Assembly: GCA_950097015.1 (NCBI GenBank)
Contig: CATNEN010000011.1
Coordinates: 2,818,501 to 2,882,500 of the forward strand
DNA from: Macrostomum hystrix
Lineage: Eukaryota > Platyhelminthes > Macrostomidae
Reading direction: 5' to 3'
Length of the DNA: 64,000 nt
A model generated the notes under the pieces. That model saw only the letters and a list, made by a program, of their open reading frames with translations, was not told where the DNA came from and did not search any database. Every line of letters begins with the position of its first letter. Position 1 is the first letter of the stretch. This document shows positions 9,001 to 19,100 of this stretch, in pieces. The translations under genes were made by a program, and so were the position numbers.

Positions 9001-11943
9001 ATCATCTCATCACGCATCACTGGTGCAAGAGCGTGATTAACAAGATAGCACAGTTTTGTGCGATGGCACTTCATGTCTTGAGCAATTTTGCTATCATGAA
9101 ACATAGCTGGGTACACACCCGAGTGGTCGGCTGTATTGTACGCAATATTGTGCTCAATAAAATGGATTCCAAGTCGCAGCTCTGCCATTAGCACTTCTGC
9201 GTCAGCCTTCTTCATGGCAGTGAAAGATGGCTTGCTGCCTTGAGTAGGAAAAAAGTGTGCTATCCCAGTCTCATTCATGACTGGCAATCGACTCTTGTGC
9301 TTCTTGCCTTGGGCGTGGGCTGTAACTGCGCCGAACCCACTAGTGCCGAGGTGAAATGATTTTTTGCACACGGTGCAGAAGCCAAGCAGTTCGTCACTTC
9401 GATCAGGCTGAAGCCACTCGCTAAGGACTCGTCCATCAATGGATCGCTGTAACCACTCATGTCGAAATGCTGTTGCACGAGGCTTGCTTAGAGACATCTC
9501 ACTACGAGGGTACGAGCGTATTCTCAGAATATTTTTTCAGTTATTGTCTTATTGAGTTAAACGCAAGTCGCAAAGGCAGCAAAGCTGAAAAATAAGTTGA
9601 GCTACTTTGTAAAGTCTTTCTAGCCAACCTGATCTATTTAATTAACTATTGGTATTGACTCATTAAACTCGCTTCCAGACTCATTAGGTTCCAATTTCCA
9701 TTCTAGCTCTATGCGAAAAACTAAGTTTCCTAGTAAGAGGGTGGCGGTGGAACATAGACTAAACTAAGAACTACAATCAATAAAGAAATGAACTTTTAAA
9801 CAGTAGTATAATGTGTACAAATAATTAAGGAGAATTCCAACAAATAGAAAATACTAGATATTGACAAATATATATATATATAAGATATTTAGTATATAGA
9901 TTGTATAAAACTAAAGTGTGTCCTCAATTCCTCATATATTCAAATATCAGAGCAAAATCGGAGCAACCAAATTTCCGCAGATTGCAAAATTCCTCTTGAT
10001 TTTCCACAGGCGAGCCAGAAATTCCGCATTGCGGAATTTCCGCAGGTAGTGGGAACACTGGAGTGCATGTTTAATATCTATAAAAGGCACAATACAATGC
10101 CACATTTTTCAGATGCTAAAAACTCTACAAAATTCCATCTAAACTTGTTGATTTTGGTTCCATAAAAACCGCTGCCTACAGAAAAGTGCCTACATGAATG
10201 GTCCTCCAAAAAATAAGTGTTTGTTTCAAGCAAACAATCAGTTGCGCTAAATATTTGAAGAGACGCAGAAAAGTTTTTTTCTTTTACGAGGAGGAAAACT
10301 CACTTTACATTATCATAACCGAAATCTAACCCTAAATAAACCCTAAGACATAATCTGACACAGAATAAGAAATTCTAAACATGCAATAATTCGATCTAAT
10401 ATTTAGTTAGTTATCTAATGCTTAGGAGACATTGGTTCTCTGCTGCTGGGGGGACATTGGTTCTCTGCTGCTGGGGGGACATTGGTTCTCTGCTGCTGGG
10501 GGGACATTGGTTCTTTGCTGCTGGGGGGACATTGGTTCTCTTCTGCTGGGGGGACATTGGTTCTCTGCTGCTGGGGGGACATTGGTTCTCTGCTGCTGGG
10601 GGGACATTGGTTCTCTGCTGCTGGGGGGACATTGGTTCTCTGCTGCTGGGGGGAAATTGGTTCTCTGCTGCTGGGGGGACATTGGTTCTCTGCTGCTGGG
10701 GGACATTGGTTCTCTGCTGCTGGGGGGACATTGGTTCTCTGCTGCTGGGGGACATTGGTTCTCTGCTGCTGGGGGACATTGGTTCTCTGCTGCTGGGGGG
10801 ACATTGGTTCTCTGCTGCTGGGGGGACATTGGTTCTCTGCTGCTGGGGGGACATTGATTCTCTGCTGCTGGGGGGACATTGGTTCTCTGCTGCTGGGGGG
10901 ACATTGGTTCTCTGCTGCTGCTAAACCGCTGACTAAGCCAGTGATTTCCTTGAGCTGAGATTCGAACTCCAGACCTCTCGGACACTGAGAGAAGTCTAAA
11001 CCGCTGACTAAGCCAGTGATTTCCTTGAGCTGAGATTCGAACTCCAGACCTCTCGGACACTGAGAGAAGTCTAAACCGCTGACTAAGCCAGTGATTTCCT
11101 TGAGCTGAGATTCGAACTCCAGACCTCTCGGACAGTGATAGAAGTTTAAAGCTCTAACTAAAGGCATAAAACCCACAGATTTCCTGGAACTGAGATTCGA
11201 ACTCCAGATCTCCCAGGCACTCATTGAAGACTCAAGCTATAACCACTGGCCAATATTCCGTTTTCTTTAAGTTCAGAATCGAACTCCAGACCCTGCGGGC
11301 ACTAAATATGTACAAACTCACCAAGATACTCAGGCGTGCCGCACATGGTGTAAGTTCGATCTTTGAGCACTTTAGCGAAGCCAAAATCTGTAATCTTCAA
11401 ATGACCGCGCGCGTCTAACAACAGATTCTCAGGCTTGAGATCTCGATAGACAACGGACATGTCGTGCAGGTACATGATGGCAGACAGAATCTCGGCCGAG
11501 TAGAACAGAGTGGCAGCATTTGTGAACGTGCCAAAGTTGCGCAGATAACTGAATATTTCACCGCCGCAGACAAATTCAAGCACCATGTACAGAAATTTCA
11601 CATCGTGATTAGTCCAATAAAGCCTTACTAGAAACGGATGACTAACACTGTTCAATATGGCCTTCTCATTCTTGACATGTTCGACCTGTTTGAGCCGCAT
11701 AATATCGTCAATTACTAAGATTTTCAGAGCAAAATATTCGCCAGTAAGCTTCTCTCGGATGACCATCACGCGGCCAAATGTTCCAGTGCCGACTGTTCTT
11801 AATAATTCTGCATTGCGCAGGGAGAATTTTCCCCAATCGACTGAGGATGGCGGATCCTGCTGCTGCTGCTGTTGCTGTTCGGAAACTAATTGCAAACTCT
11901 GCACAGAGGAAGCCAGTGTCTCTGTAACAACACCCTCAGCCAT
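1..11943 (-). CDS. PRKX: PKA/PRKX-like serine/threonine kinase catalytic subunit (3 exons visible, 3' end cut by window edge)
   Basis: An AGC-family protein kinase that phosphorylates Ser/Thr on cytosolic and nuclear proteins; the cAMP-dependent group is the closest match. Exons on the minus strand are 11943-11322, 3411-3230 and 250-1; the phases (1, then 0) join exactly. Exon 1 has a poly-Gln N-terminus, the glycine loop GTGTFGRV, the lysine in ALKIL, the catalytic loop YRDLKPEN (Tyr in place of His, as in PKA), DFG, and the activation-loop TMCGTPEYL. Exon 2 starts APEII and has the [10 protein letters not shown] helix. Exon 3 reads [18 protein letters not shown] and then an AGC C-tail with LTPPIVP. 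About 351 residues are visible, close to the usual ~358 for PRKX. RLGNMK followed by SHRWF is nearer to PRKX than to classical PKA-C, which is my basis for the subfamily. The start is the ATG at 11943. Intron 1 is 7.9 kb and holds a complete hAT element; intron 2 is almost entirely minisatellite. Confidence 0.9.
318..3086. repeat. 23-bp minisatellite in kinase intron 2
   Basis: About 120 head-to-tail copies of a 23-bp unit with the core TCACTCTCTAATCTCAAT followed by GGA, AGA or GTA. Units differ by single-base variants (TAA/TTA/CTA; GG/AG/GT). The array fills nearly all of the intron between kinase exons 2 and 3. Because 23 is not a multiple of three, it translates as a 23-residue repeat in any open frame, and the ORFs inside it are artefacts. 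Confidence 0.97.
3462..5697. repeat. Second 23-bp minisatellite, kinase intron 1
   Basis: Roughly 95 copies of a 23-bp unit with core TTTTCACTCTGGTGTCCAT plus CACA. It changes from about 4985 into variants with TACTTCCAT and CCATTCCAT in the variable half. Two islands (about 3570-3610 and 4100-4140) carry the unit type of the other 23-bp array (CTCAATGGATCTCACTCT), so the two arrays flanking exon 2 are related. All three plus-strand frames are open for hundreds of codons; these are repeat artefacts. Confidence 0.96.
5698..6390. other. Intron sequence between minisatellite and hAT element
   Basis: AT-rich sequence with no coding signal that I can see. It holds a short SINE-2 fragment near 5736-5795. 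The hAT target-site duplication closes it at 6383-6390. Confidence 0.6.
5736..5795. mobile_element. SINE-2 fragment
   Basis: It contains the 14-bp palindrome CAGTCCATGGACTG at 5745-5758 followed by a short piece resembling the SINE-2 body. Tail and tRNA-like head are absent. Confidence 0.4.
6853..7061. mobile_element. Nested hAT-like MITE (209 bp)
   Basis: A non-coding segment with imperfect inverted ends starting TAGAG (left TAGAGATTGG, right the reverse complement of TAGAGGTAG), flanked by 8-bp direct repeats GCCAAGAC and GTCAAGAC (7 of 8 match). The interior is rich in GGGATT/AATCCC motifs. It sits between the transposase stop codon and the left terminal repeat of the larger hAT element. 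TIR type and 8-bp duplication suggest a non-autonomous hAT relative. Confidence 0.6.
7086..9497 (-). CDS. hAT-family transposase (BED-like zinc finger, RNase H-like core, hATC dimerisation domain)
   Basis: An 803-aa transposase expected to bind the element ends and carry out cut-and-paste transposition. Residues 41-67 form a zinc finger C41-x2-C44 with H61-x5-H67, the DNA-binding BED-type position. The RNase H-like core shows DESSD with D181 and STDG with D247, and the CxxH motif at 276-279. The hAT dimerisation motif begins [12 protein letters not shown] at about residue 606 and runs to about 650. Residues about 680-790 form a long Lys/Glu/Ala-rich coiled coil after the hATC domain, which most hAT transposases lack. 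No stop or frameshift interrupts the frame. The start is the first ATG at 9497, about 560 bp inside the right terminal repeat. Domestication is an alternative, but the intact TIRs and target duplication favour a mobile element. Confidence 0.93.
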   Translation of the reverse strand: MSLSKPRATAFRHEWLQRSIDGRVLSEWLQPDRSDELLGFCTVCKKSFHLGTSGFGAVTAHAQGKKHKSRLPVMNETGIAHFFPTQGSKPSFTAMKKADAEVLMAELRLGIHFIEHNIAYNTADHSGVYPAMFHDSKIAQDMKCHRTKLCYLVNHALAPVMRDEMIQDLNSGCGLFSLSIDESSDGARKHMAVVISFVSSKKGRLCTTALKTVEVSDCSAAALKEEVLKILDEFNIPIRNCVSISTDGPAVMVGKFNGFQKIMHDFASHLVSIGPCSLHIVSNAVRRACEAFDGNVEDFADEVFSYFQTSKRWTRYNKVQSLLQVAQHRMLRRVETRWVQLLPVVNRLIEQYDSLEEFFVKNPSLIEQKTKKTKEIAEHLKSTHTLLNLQFLAAVLPHLDQFEKAFQTEEPCVHLLHGEVRNLFRQTLSFFLNPAHIQENNRHLRNLSLEGKYFLSNEAIFIGEAAKETLKKGLSDTQQKLFFLRVRTFYRELALYLQEHLPLSNPVLRSLQFLDPQYPMKVGLAAATTSLAACNLAKQMEYTPDSVSKIDSEWRCFLVDQQVVALAKDNDVVTFWLRVSALELGGQKKYGTLTRLALGALTIQPGNAAVERVFSELSDLLTKKRNKLGELSIDACLFVRHYIRQSGLVGEEPTTCENFPLTDVYVQSAGKARSVYMEFLQQQRDADKAKKDARIAAKQLEEQLAAEIEVNKKKMELEAAEKKLAAEREIIEAEKRAASAMLLEYQKKMRTLEEREAKALHDDAKLLKRKLKTQDELAAEALKKAAKMICKSLENRTMGRTSN
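10429..10920. repeat. 25-bp G-rich minisatellite
   Basis: About 20 copies of a unit with core TTCTCTGCTGCTGGGGGGAC plus ATTGG (25 bp; some copies 24 bp with five Gs). It is open in several frames on both strands because of its composition, so the ORFs of 140-270 codons here are artefacts. It abuts the tRNA-like array directly and lies in kinase intron 1. Confidence 0.95.
10921..11300 (-). repeat. Tandem array of tRNA-like 75-bp units
   Basis: Three near-identical 75-bp units (10921-10995, 10996-11070, 11071-11145) and two diverged ones (to about 11300). On the minus strand each contains a box A-like TGGCTTAGTCAGCGG and a box B-like GAGTTCGAATCTC at tRNA-like spacing, and between them CTCTC-AGTGTCC-GAGAG, a perfect 5-bp stem with a 7-nt loop. 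The T-arm-like stem is imperfect, position 33 is G not T, and no acceptor stem forms, so these are not functional tRNA genes. Confidence 0.75.
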
Positions 11944-14900
11944 GGGGTCTGTGCTGCTTGATCAAGTCTCCAAAATTGTTGAATGAAAGATTTGCTTTAA
12001 CAAATGATCTCAAACTGAGGCCTGAAAAGGACGTTAACAAAGTTTTTAAGTGAATGATTAAATTAAGGGAATAAAAAACTTACAGCCTTTAATATAAAAT
12101 AAATTAACCTAATTCATTGCTTGGGGAGTAAAAACAGATAGGCTTTTTGTGAAATAAAAGTTTTTTAGAAACAAACTGTCTTTTCAATACTATCTGAGCT
12201 TTCCTACATCAAAAGCTAAGCAATGAAAGGTGAGTGGCAGATTGGTTTGCCTTTCACAACAAGCTTGATTCTGCCGCAAGGCCCCATTCAATTGTGGCAC
12301 AGCCACGGAGAGAAGGCATGAGGAGCTTGTTGTGCCAATAATGCCAATGAGGGCCAACCTCCAAGGCACAATGAAGTGCACACTGCCTGTCAATGAGAAA
12401 GTCAGTGCAGATGTTTACACCTGTGTGAGTGTATGTCTGTGTCTGTGCATCTGTGTCTGTACATGCTCAGGAGTCAGCAAAAGGGACAGAATTGACTCCT
12501 TGCTAGCTGTGGGTCTAGTTTTGCCAAACAACATGCCATTGCCTGCAGCTTGCCTGCAAATTATTATTATTAAGCTAACCAAGCTAACCATAAAACACTG
12601 TAAATAGTTCACTGTATAGCTAGAACTAGCTTCTATTACATAAATGCTTAAAGATAGTGAGTATATATACAAATTAACATATTTTTAAGACAGAACACTT
12701 TAGTCTACCAAAGCTTTAAGTACATTGTTAAAGTATGTGAAACTGATTGAAATTATTCATTCAGCTGTGAGCCAATGCAATTGATGAATATAGAAGTTTT
12801 ACACTCATTATACCCAAAATTGTATAGATATTTGAATTATCAGGAAAATATTTGCAAAAAACTAAGACATGTGCATAGAATTCAAACAAATATAGAATAA
12901 ATTATTAAATAATATATTATTAAAGGTAAGAGATAGGTAAAATATATATAATTAAAAAAAATGAAAATGTACAAAATTGTGTGTCTACACAACTGATGTA
13001 AGTTATAAATATATTATTTTTATGTGACATTTAAATTATGCTTTTAGATAGGTAGGCCCTACTCTTAATTTTTAACAATACTTTTACTTTACCCTATAAA
13101 TATAAGGCACTTAAGAGTCAATAGAATGGGTGAAATTAGGTCATTGTTGGTTAGCTATGAATCCTACTATTGCCACTCTCATGATAAAAAATAAACAGAA
13201 CAAGCCTATTTTAGTACTAGGGCCTAGCCATCTTTTTACCTCTCTTGACTTTTAATAAATATTATTCTAAACACATTAAAACATAATTGCAATGCTTACA
13301 CTCTTGGACACTAGGCCTACTTTTAATTATTTTTTTCTTTTTATTGAAAAAGGATTTTTCTTAAAATCTAGCCAATTTAAAGTAGCTTTTAGCTACTCCA
13401 AGCTACACTAAGCAAGTGCTATGTCCATAACAGCAGAAACAAGACTAGTAGCTAAGTAGCATAGATCAATAGAATGAAAAATTATCTGCAGCTAATTGAG
13501 CTTAATTCTTATATAAGCCTTAAGTACTCAATTAATTGATAGCGCCTCTTTAAAAAATATGGCACTTAAGTATTTATGTTCAATTAATATGTTATACACA
13601 CTATAATACTGTTTAGTTTTATTGATTCCTTCCAAATCGAATATTGCTAAAAATGTTTAGAAGCTTAGGGCTATAGCTAGCTATACAATAAAAAACGACA
13701 GCGTAATTTCATTTTCAACTCTACTTGTGTAAGTTGTCATCGGAATAAACTTAACCATGGCATAAAAAGCTAATAGGAGACTAACTAATTGTTTGTGAAT
13801 AACAAACATATAACCTCGCGATAACTCAAGACACTTGTTTTGCAATTTAAATCGAGTTGTAATTCTGATTGTTGCGTTAAACTTAGTTCACTTAGAAAAT
13901 TTAGTCATACAAAAAGAACAAACAATATATTTGTTATATATATTTGCAATTAAATGCAACTAGGCCCTAGCAACCAATTGTTACCATTTTTGTGAAAGTT
14001 TATTTGAATTATTGTAAAGAATAAACTCGGAACTCGAGTTTTTGGCTGCTTTAAGTTTTACAGAGACAATACAGTTTTATAGTAAGCGTTATTAAATTAT
14101 TTTTATGCTTTCTGTTTCTGCTGCCTGTGAGTGTGGCAGTCTTGGTCTTATGCCTTCTCTTAAAAGTTATTGCTCAATGCCAGGCCCAGTACCAGGTAGA
14201 GCGAGAGGCAGTTAGCCTATTGTTACTAGGGCCTATGGGTTTAGTAAATTAGTGTAAACTGAATAGCTTTATAATTATATGACCAGATGTTTATAGATAA
14301 TAGTTTCCAGGACACTTATCCTAAAACAATTTCATCTAGGCCTACTTATGTTCTTTTAACTTTCTTTCATATCATCTGCATATTTTATTTTTTATATACT
14401 ACTATAGTCATATGCCCCTAGGACACTTTGTCATTTAGTCTATTTAGTTTCTAGTTTAGTTTTAGTTCTAGTGAAACAGTTTTATATACAAGCAGCAATA
14501 CAACCAATACTATATTATATTAAAAAGTTTAATTGTGCTGACAAATTTGTCTTTATTCCATTCCTGCACTCTGTATATCAGTAATCAAAATCAGTTAATG
14601 TCCCTTTACAAAGGCTCTAGCTAGGCCTTATTGTCATTAGTTATAACAGTAGCTAGCCTATCAGTATTAATTAGCTAGGTGGCAAGGCTAGAGTTCCATG
14701 TATTTTGGTACCATGCATTTTTAATACTAGTGCATAGGCCTAGGGCCTATACCTTTTTCCATTCAATTTCAACAAAACTCGCATTCAATTTTGGCAAGCC
14801 GACAATCAAATTCGTCAGTTTATATTTAGCTTGACAAATCAACATTCAATTTTGTATTTTTTATCAACATTTTCTCTCCCCTTTTTCCTCTTCTTCATGC

Positions 14901-16144
14901 CTTCCTTTTTTGTCCATTGGTCCCCCCCTTTGATTTTTTTGCGCTTGGTCAATTGGTTTTTGCGACTTACCTTGCTTGGCCCTTGTTTCACCCGGCCGGT
15001 TCGGCCAGGTCAGCCGGGTGTTGCGCATGTATGACTATATGTCTAGTGTCAAGGACTGTTCAAAAGGTCATGAAAAAACTAGGAAAGCTTGTTATATTAA
15101 ATAATCTTTAGCTAAGTTTTCAATAGACCTTATCTTGATAAGATGTTTGTTTTGTTTGGCTAGACTTGGACAAAACATATATATTAATTTTACATTAACA
15201 CTATTGTCACTAGGGTAATGTATCATCAACCAAACAAGAATGTGTATTTTTTTACTTCAAACATAAGCTACAGATTTTCTATTTAAGATATGATGATAAA
15301 TCAAAAGCCAAGTTATAGAAAACAGTTACATCTTTTTAAAAAGTATCTGCTTTTGCTATTTTATCAAATAGAAAAAAGTTATTCCTGCTTTATATCTAAA
15401 ACCGAGCAATGATTTTCATGTATCTTCAAACCAAACAGAGAATTTGATATTTTTCGTTTTACAATTTGAGTAAGTGGTTTAATCTTATTTTAAGGAGTGA
15501 ACTATCATGAATTATGTAATTTGAAAGCATTTTTCATGCTCTATAAATAACTACATTTATGGTCATTTAATTGGCAAGCAACCACATACAATCTTCGTCT
15601 AAAGTACATACTGAAAAAAATGTTGTTAAAAAGTATGCTTTTGCAATAAAAATTTCTACTGAAACATCAATATCTTTCTTTCCTCTTAATGTTTCATTGC
15701 ACATCATGCCTCAGCTTGTAGATAATTTCTTTAACTTTCAAATTAGTTGTTCTGTGAAACACAATAGCTTGTTTCTGTCTTGAATGAGACCAAGGAAGAA
15801 GTCAAAATTCTTGTTTGGTTTTGAAGATACACTGTTCAGTTGATGATACATTACCCTATATAGTGCCAAGGCATCAGAATACTTGATCTGTTTTTCAAAC
15901 CAATATGTATATTTAATGTCCATTGAATCTGCTTACAAATTAAGGCCAGCAAGCAAGTCTACCAACAAATAGCAAACTTCTTTGTCATTTCAGATTAAAC
16001 ATAAAAGTTAACAAGCTTCATAAAAAGAAATATTTAATTCAAAAATACTTCTCATTCACAGATTTAAAGAAAGTCCATTTCAAATACAAATGCTGAATAA
16101 GCTGGTTTAGATTCAGCAGCTAACAAATTGAGAGTGATAAAATC
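11944..16144. other. Intergenic region between the kinase and X11 genes
   Basis: AT-rich DNA between two divergently transcribed genes; both promoters should lie here, but no convincing core promoter is visible. It holds one old SINE (12228-12572) and a GC-rich hairpin at 14989-15020 (8-bp arms CACCCGGC/GCCGGGTG). The short ORFs have no recognisable similarity. Confidence 0.55.
12228..12572 (+). mobile_element. SINE-1, old degraded copy
   Basis: It matches the SINE-1 body along its length, including GAGGGCCAACCTCCAAGGCA and GAGAAAGTCAG, and ends in an ATT-repeat tail. The tRNA-like head is strongly mutated (GAGTGGCAGATTGG). No clear target-site duplication remains, consistent with age. Confidence 0.8.
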
Positions 16145-19100
16145 ATGGATCTGACCAACGACTTTAGCCTGCAACCGCATTTGCTTTCTATGGCAACTGC
16201 TCCAGGGCTGCAGCAGCAGCAGCAGGTCCCTAAGCTACCAGCTGTACCACCTCTAGTGCCGGATGCTTATGTTGGCATGCGTCTAGCAAATTCTTCCTCT
16301 TCTAGTGAGTCTCTGGCTGCTGAAGACAATTTCTCGTTGCCATCGCAACCAAAATTTCCACTGCCGGGTGCTTACACATTCGCTCCTGCGTTGCACCCGC
16401 ATCTGGCTGCTTCTTCGGCTGAAGCTGCGGCCATTGCAGAAGAATTAACCGACATTGCATTGGACGCTACAACAGACCAGTCAGCAATAGCTGCTAGGAC
16501 ATCAACTGTGGATGCAGACTATGCCGCAGCTTATCTAGATGATGGCGATGATTATGGCGCCTATAACAATGACGGCATTGCTGACTACACTGGAGCTGTG
16601 GCCAATGATGAAGGCGGCGTCAGCATTGGTGGCGGCCTACTCAATCCTAGCGTTGTAGCAGACATTGCCAACGATATTCGCGATATTAAGCGGGCCATTG
16701 CCCAGCAGAGAAAACCTCTGCCATCGGTTATGCCCACTGGGGCAAGTCACGGCAATGGGAATGGCAGGACAAGCATGGATTCCACAGAAGCTGGGGGAGT
16801 CTGGGTTCGTATGCCGTAAGTCATTTATGACTAACTCCGGTTTTAATATATTTTATTTATCCATGGAAGGGAACTGACTGCATTTATCCTTACCTACTCA
16901 GACCTACTACCTAAACGGTTCGTATCCTAGTGGTTATAGTGTCTGACGATCACGACTTGAAGGTCGGGGGTTCGATTCCCGACTCCACTAGAACAATTGG
17001 TGCTCTTTTGCTAGAAACCTACCACTGCATTGCTTCAATTCACCCAGCTGCTAAATTAGTACCAACATTAGCTGGGGGTACTTGAAGGTAGTTGTGGCGT
17101 CCCAACAGTCCACGGACTGAATAGCCGTGCGCAATAACTTGTTATTTTTTTCCTTTGTCTGAGATTCTCAGCTTCGGGTCTATTGCTCTCTGATTGCCTA
17201 CTTGAAATTTAATAATCCAATTCTATGTGCCTAGTGGATTAATAGCTGAATTAAGTATAACTATCAATAAGATAATAGAATGCTTCGTCATATAATTCTA
17301 GGTTTCTGCTAATTTCAGAAGTCCTCAATTAACGCAGCAGTCGCAGCAACCAAGTCTACCCCAGCCTTCACTGGCATCTAGTTTATGCGAGCATTCGCAC
17401 CCTTTCTATGGCAATGCCGCTGTTTCAACAGCCCCTTCCAATTTGGGGCCAAGTCAGGGCCAAGTCAACTCTCAGAATGGACACTCTAGGCTGGCTTATC
17501 TGCCTCAGTCTCCACCCGAGTTTACTGCTCAGCAGCAGCAGCAGCAGGCGCAGCATAGTCAGTCGAAATATTCATCTACTAGCAGTTCTCCCGTTCCTAA
17601 AAACGCGGGTAAGTTGATTAAATTGGCACATTGCCAAAAGGTTGTCGAAATAAATGACGCGCTTAAAAAGATATTTTATTTAACCATGTTTTGCTTCAGT
17701 ATAATAATAAAAATTGTTTTGCGAAGTCCCATTTTCAAATTTGATCTCGCATATTCGACCAGTGAGAGATTGAGTGGAACATTCTAGAATCAAGAACGAA
17801 CTTCCGGTTTAGCTATGCAAAGTTTCGTCTTAATTCTTCTTTTTTCTCTTGTGCCACTCAAACACATCCCTTCTATGCGTGCCTTGCGTGCCGAAAGCTA
17901 AAATGTGTAGACATCTACCTACTTTTCTTTACGTTTTAAGTATGCTTTGGAATCTGGTTAAAGGGGATACGTTGTTAAATTAGTCCAATAGTTTAACAAG
18001 ATCCATTAATCCATCATTGTGTTACATCGAAATGCATCTTTATTATATTTTCCAATAATCCACTAAGATTATTACATTTTAAATAATCACCCCAGTGTGC
18101 ACCGTTTGGTTAGTCCAATAATCCAACTCAATCCATCATTTGGTTGTTCCAATAATCCAACTACATCCATCATTTGGATGATCCATTAATCCAACTACAT
18201 CCATCATTTGGATGATCCATTAATCCAACTACATCCATCATTTAGTTGCTCCAATAATCCAACTTCATCCATCATTTAGTTGTTCAACTAATCCAACTCC
18301 ATCCATCATTTGGATGATCCAATAATCCAACTTCATCCATCATTTGGTTGCTCCAATAATCCAACTACATCCATCATTTGGTTGTTCCAATAATCCAACT
18401 TCATCCATCATTTAGTTGCTCCAATAATCCAACTTCATCCATCATTTAGTTGTTTAACTAATCCAACTCCATCCATCATTTGGATGATCCAATAATCCAA
18501 CTTCATCCATCATTTGGTTGTTCCAATAATCCAACTACATCCATCATTTGGTTGTTCCAATAATCCAACTTCATCCATCATTTGGTTGCTCCAATAATCC
18601 AACTACATCCATCATTTGGTTGCTCCAATAATCCAACTACATCCATCATTTGGTTGTTCCAATAATCCAACTACATCCATCATTTGGTTGTTCCAATAAT
18701 CCAACTACATCCATCATTTTGTTGTTCCAATAATCCAACTACATCCATCATTTGGTTGTTCCAATAATCCAACTAAATCCATCATTTGGTTGTTCCAATA
18801 ATCCAACTCAATCCATCATTTGGATGATCCAATAATCCAACTCCATCCATTTACTGATGACCAGTAAAAAAAGCAACAACAATAATAATAAGCATTCTCC
18901 ACGCCTGCTAACAACCCACACCTGACAACAGCACACGGTGTACAATCTGGCAGCAAGTCTAGAGTCGGTGGCGGTGACGTAAAATTGGAAGCGCAAATCT
19001 GGCGTTTCCCTCCAGCGTCTGCCACGGGCAGTTCTAGTCACGGCAAAACTAATAGTAGTGTTGCAGTTAACAAACAGAAGCTGAGACAGCAGCAGCAGCA

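Larger units (their letters stand above)
6391..10060 (-). mobile_element. Complete autonomous hAT DNA transposon
   Basis: A 3670-bp element with terminal inverted repeats CAGTGTTCCCACT (left 6391-6403; right its reverse complement ending at 10060), flanked by a perfect 8-bp target-site duplication GAGTGCAT (6383-6390 and 10061-10068). Both ends carry subterminal TTCCGCAG-like motifs, a usual binding-site arrangement for hAT transposases. It encodes one uninterrupted 803-aa transposase on the minus strand and lies inside intron 1 of the kinase gene in the same orientation. Intact ORF, intact ends and perfect duplication argue for a recent insertion, though activity is not shown. A MITE is nested at 6853-7061. 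Confidence 0.95.

Noticed and set aside
10429-10920. G-quadruplex array from repeated G6 runs
   Set aside because: G runs are separated by about 19 nt, long for stable quadruplex loops; not supported without a measurement.
10415-11224. ORFs of 140-270 codons on both strands, repeats like [13 protein letters not shown]
   Set aside because: They translate the 25-bp minisatellite and tRNA-like array in all frames; no independent start, exon or domain signal.
16919-16990. A functional tRNA gene
   Set aside because: Box A, box B and the T arm are present, but there is no acceptor stem and the anticodon loop is too long. It is followed by the SINE-2 body, so it is a SINE head.
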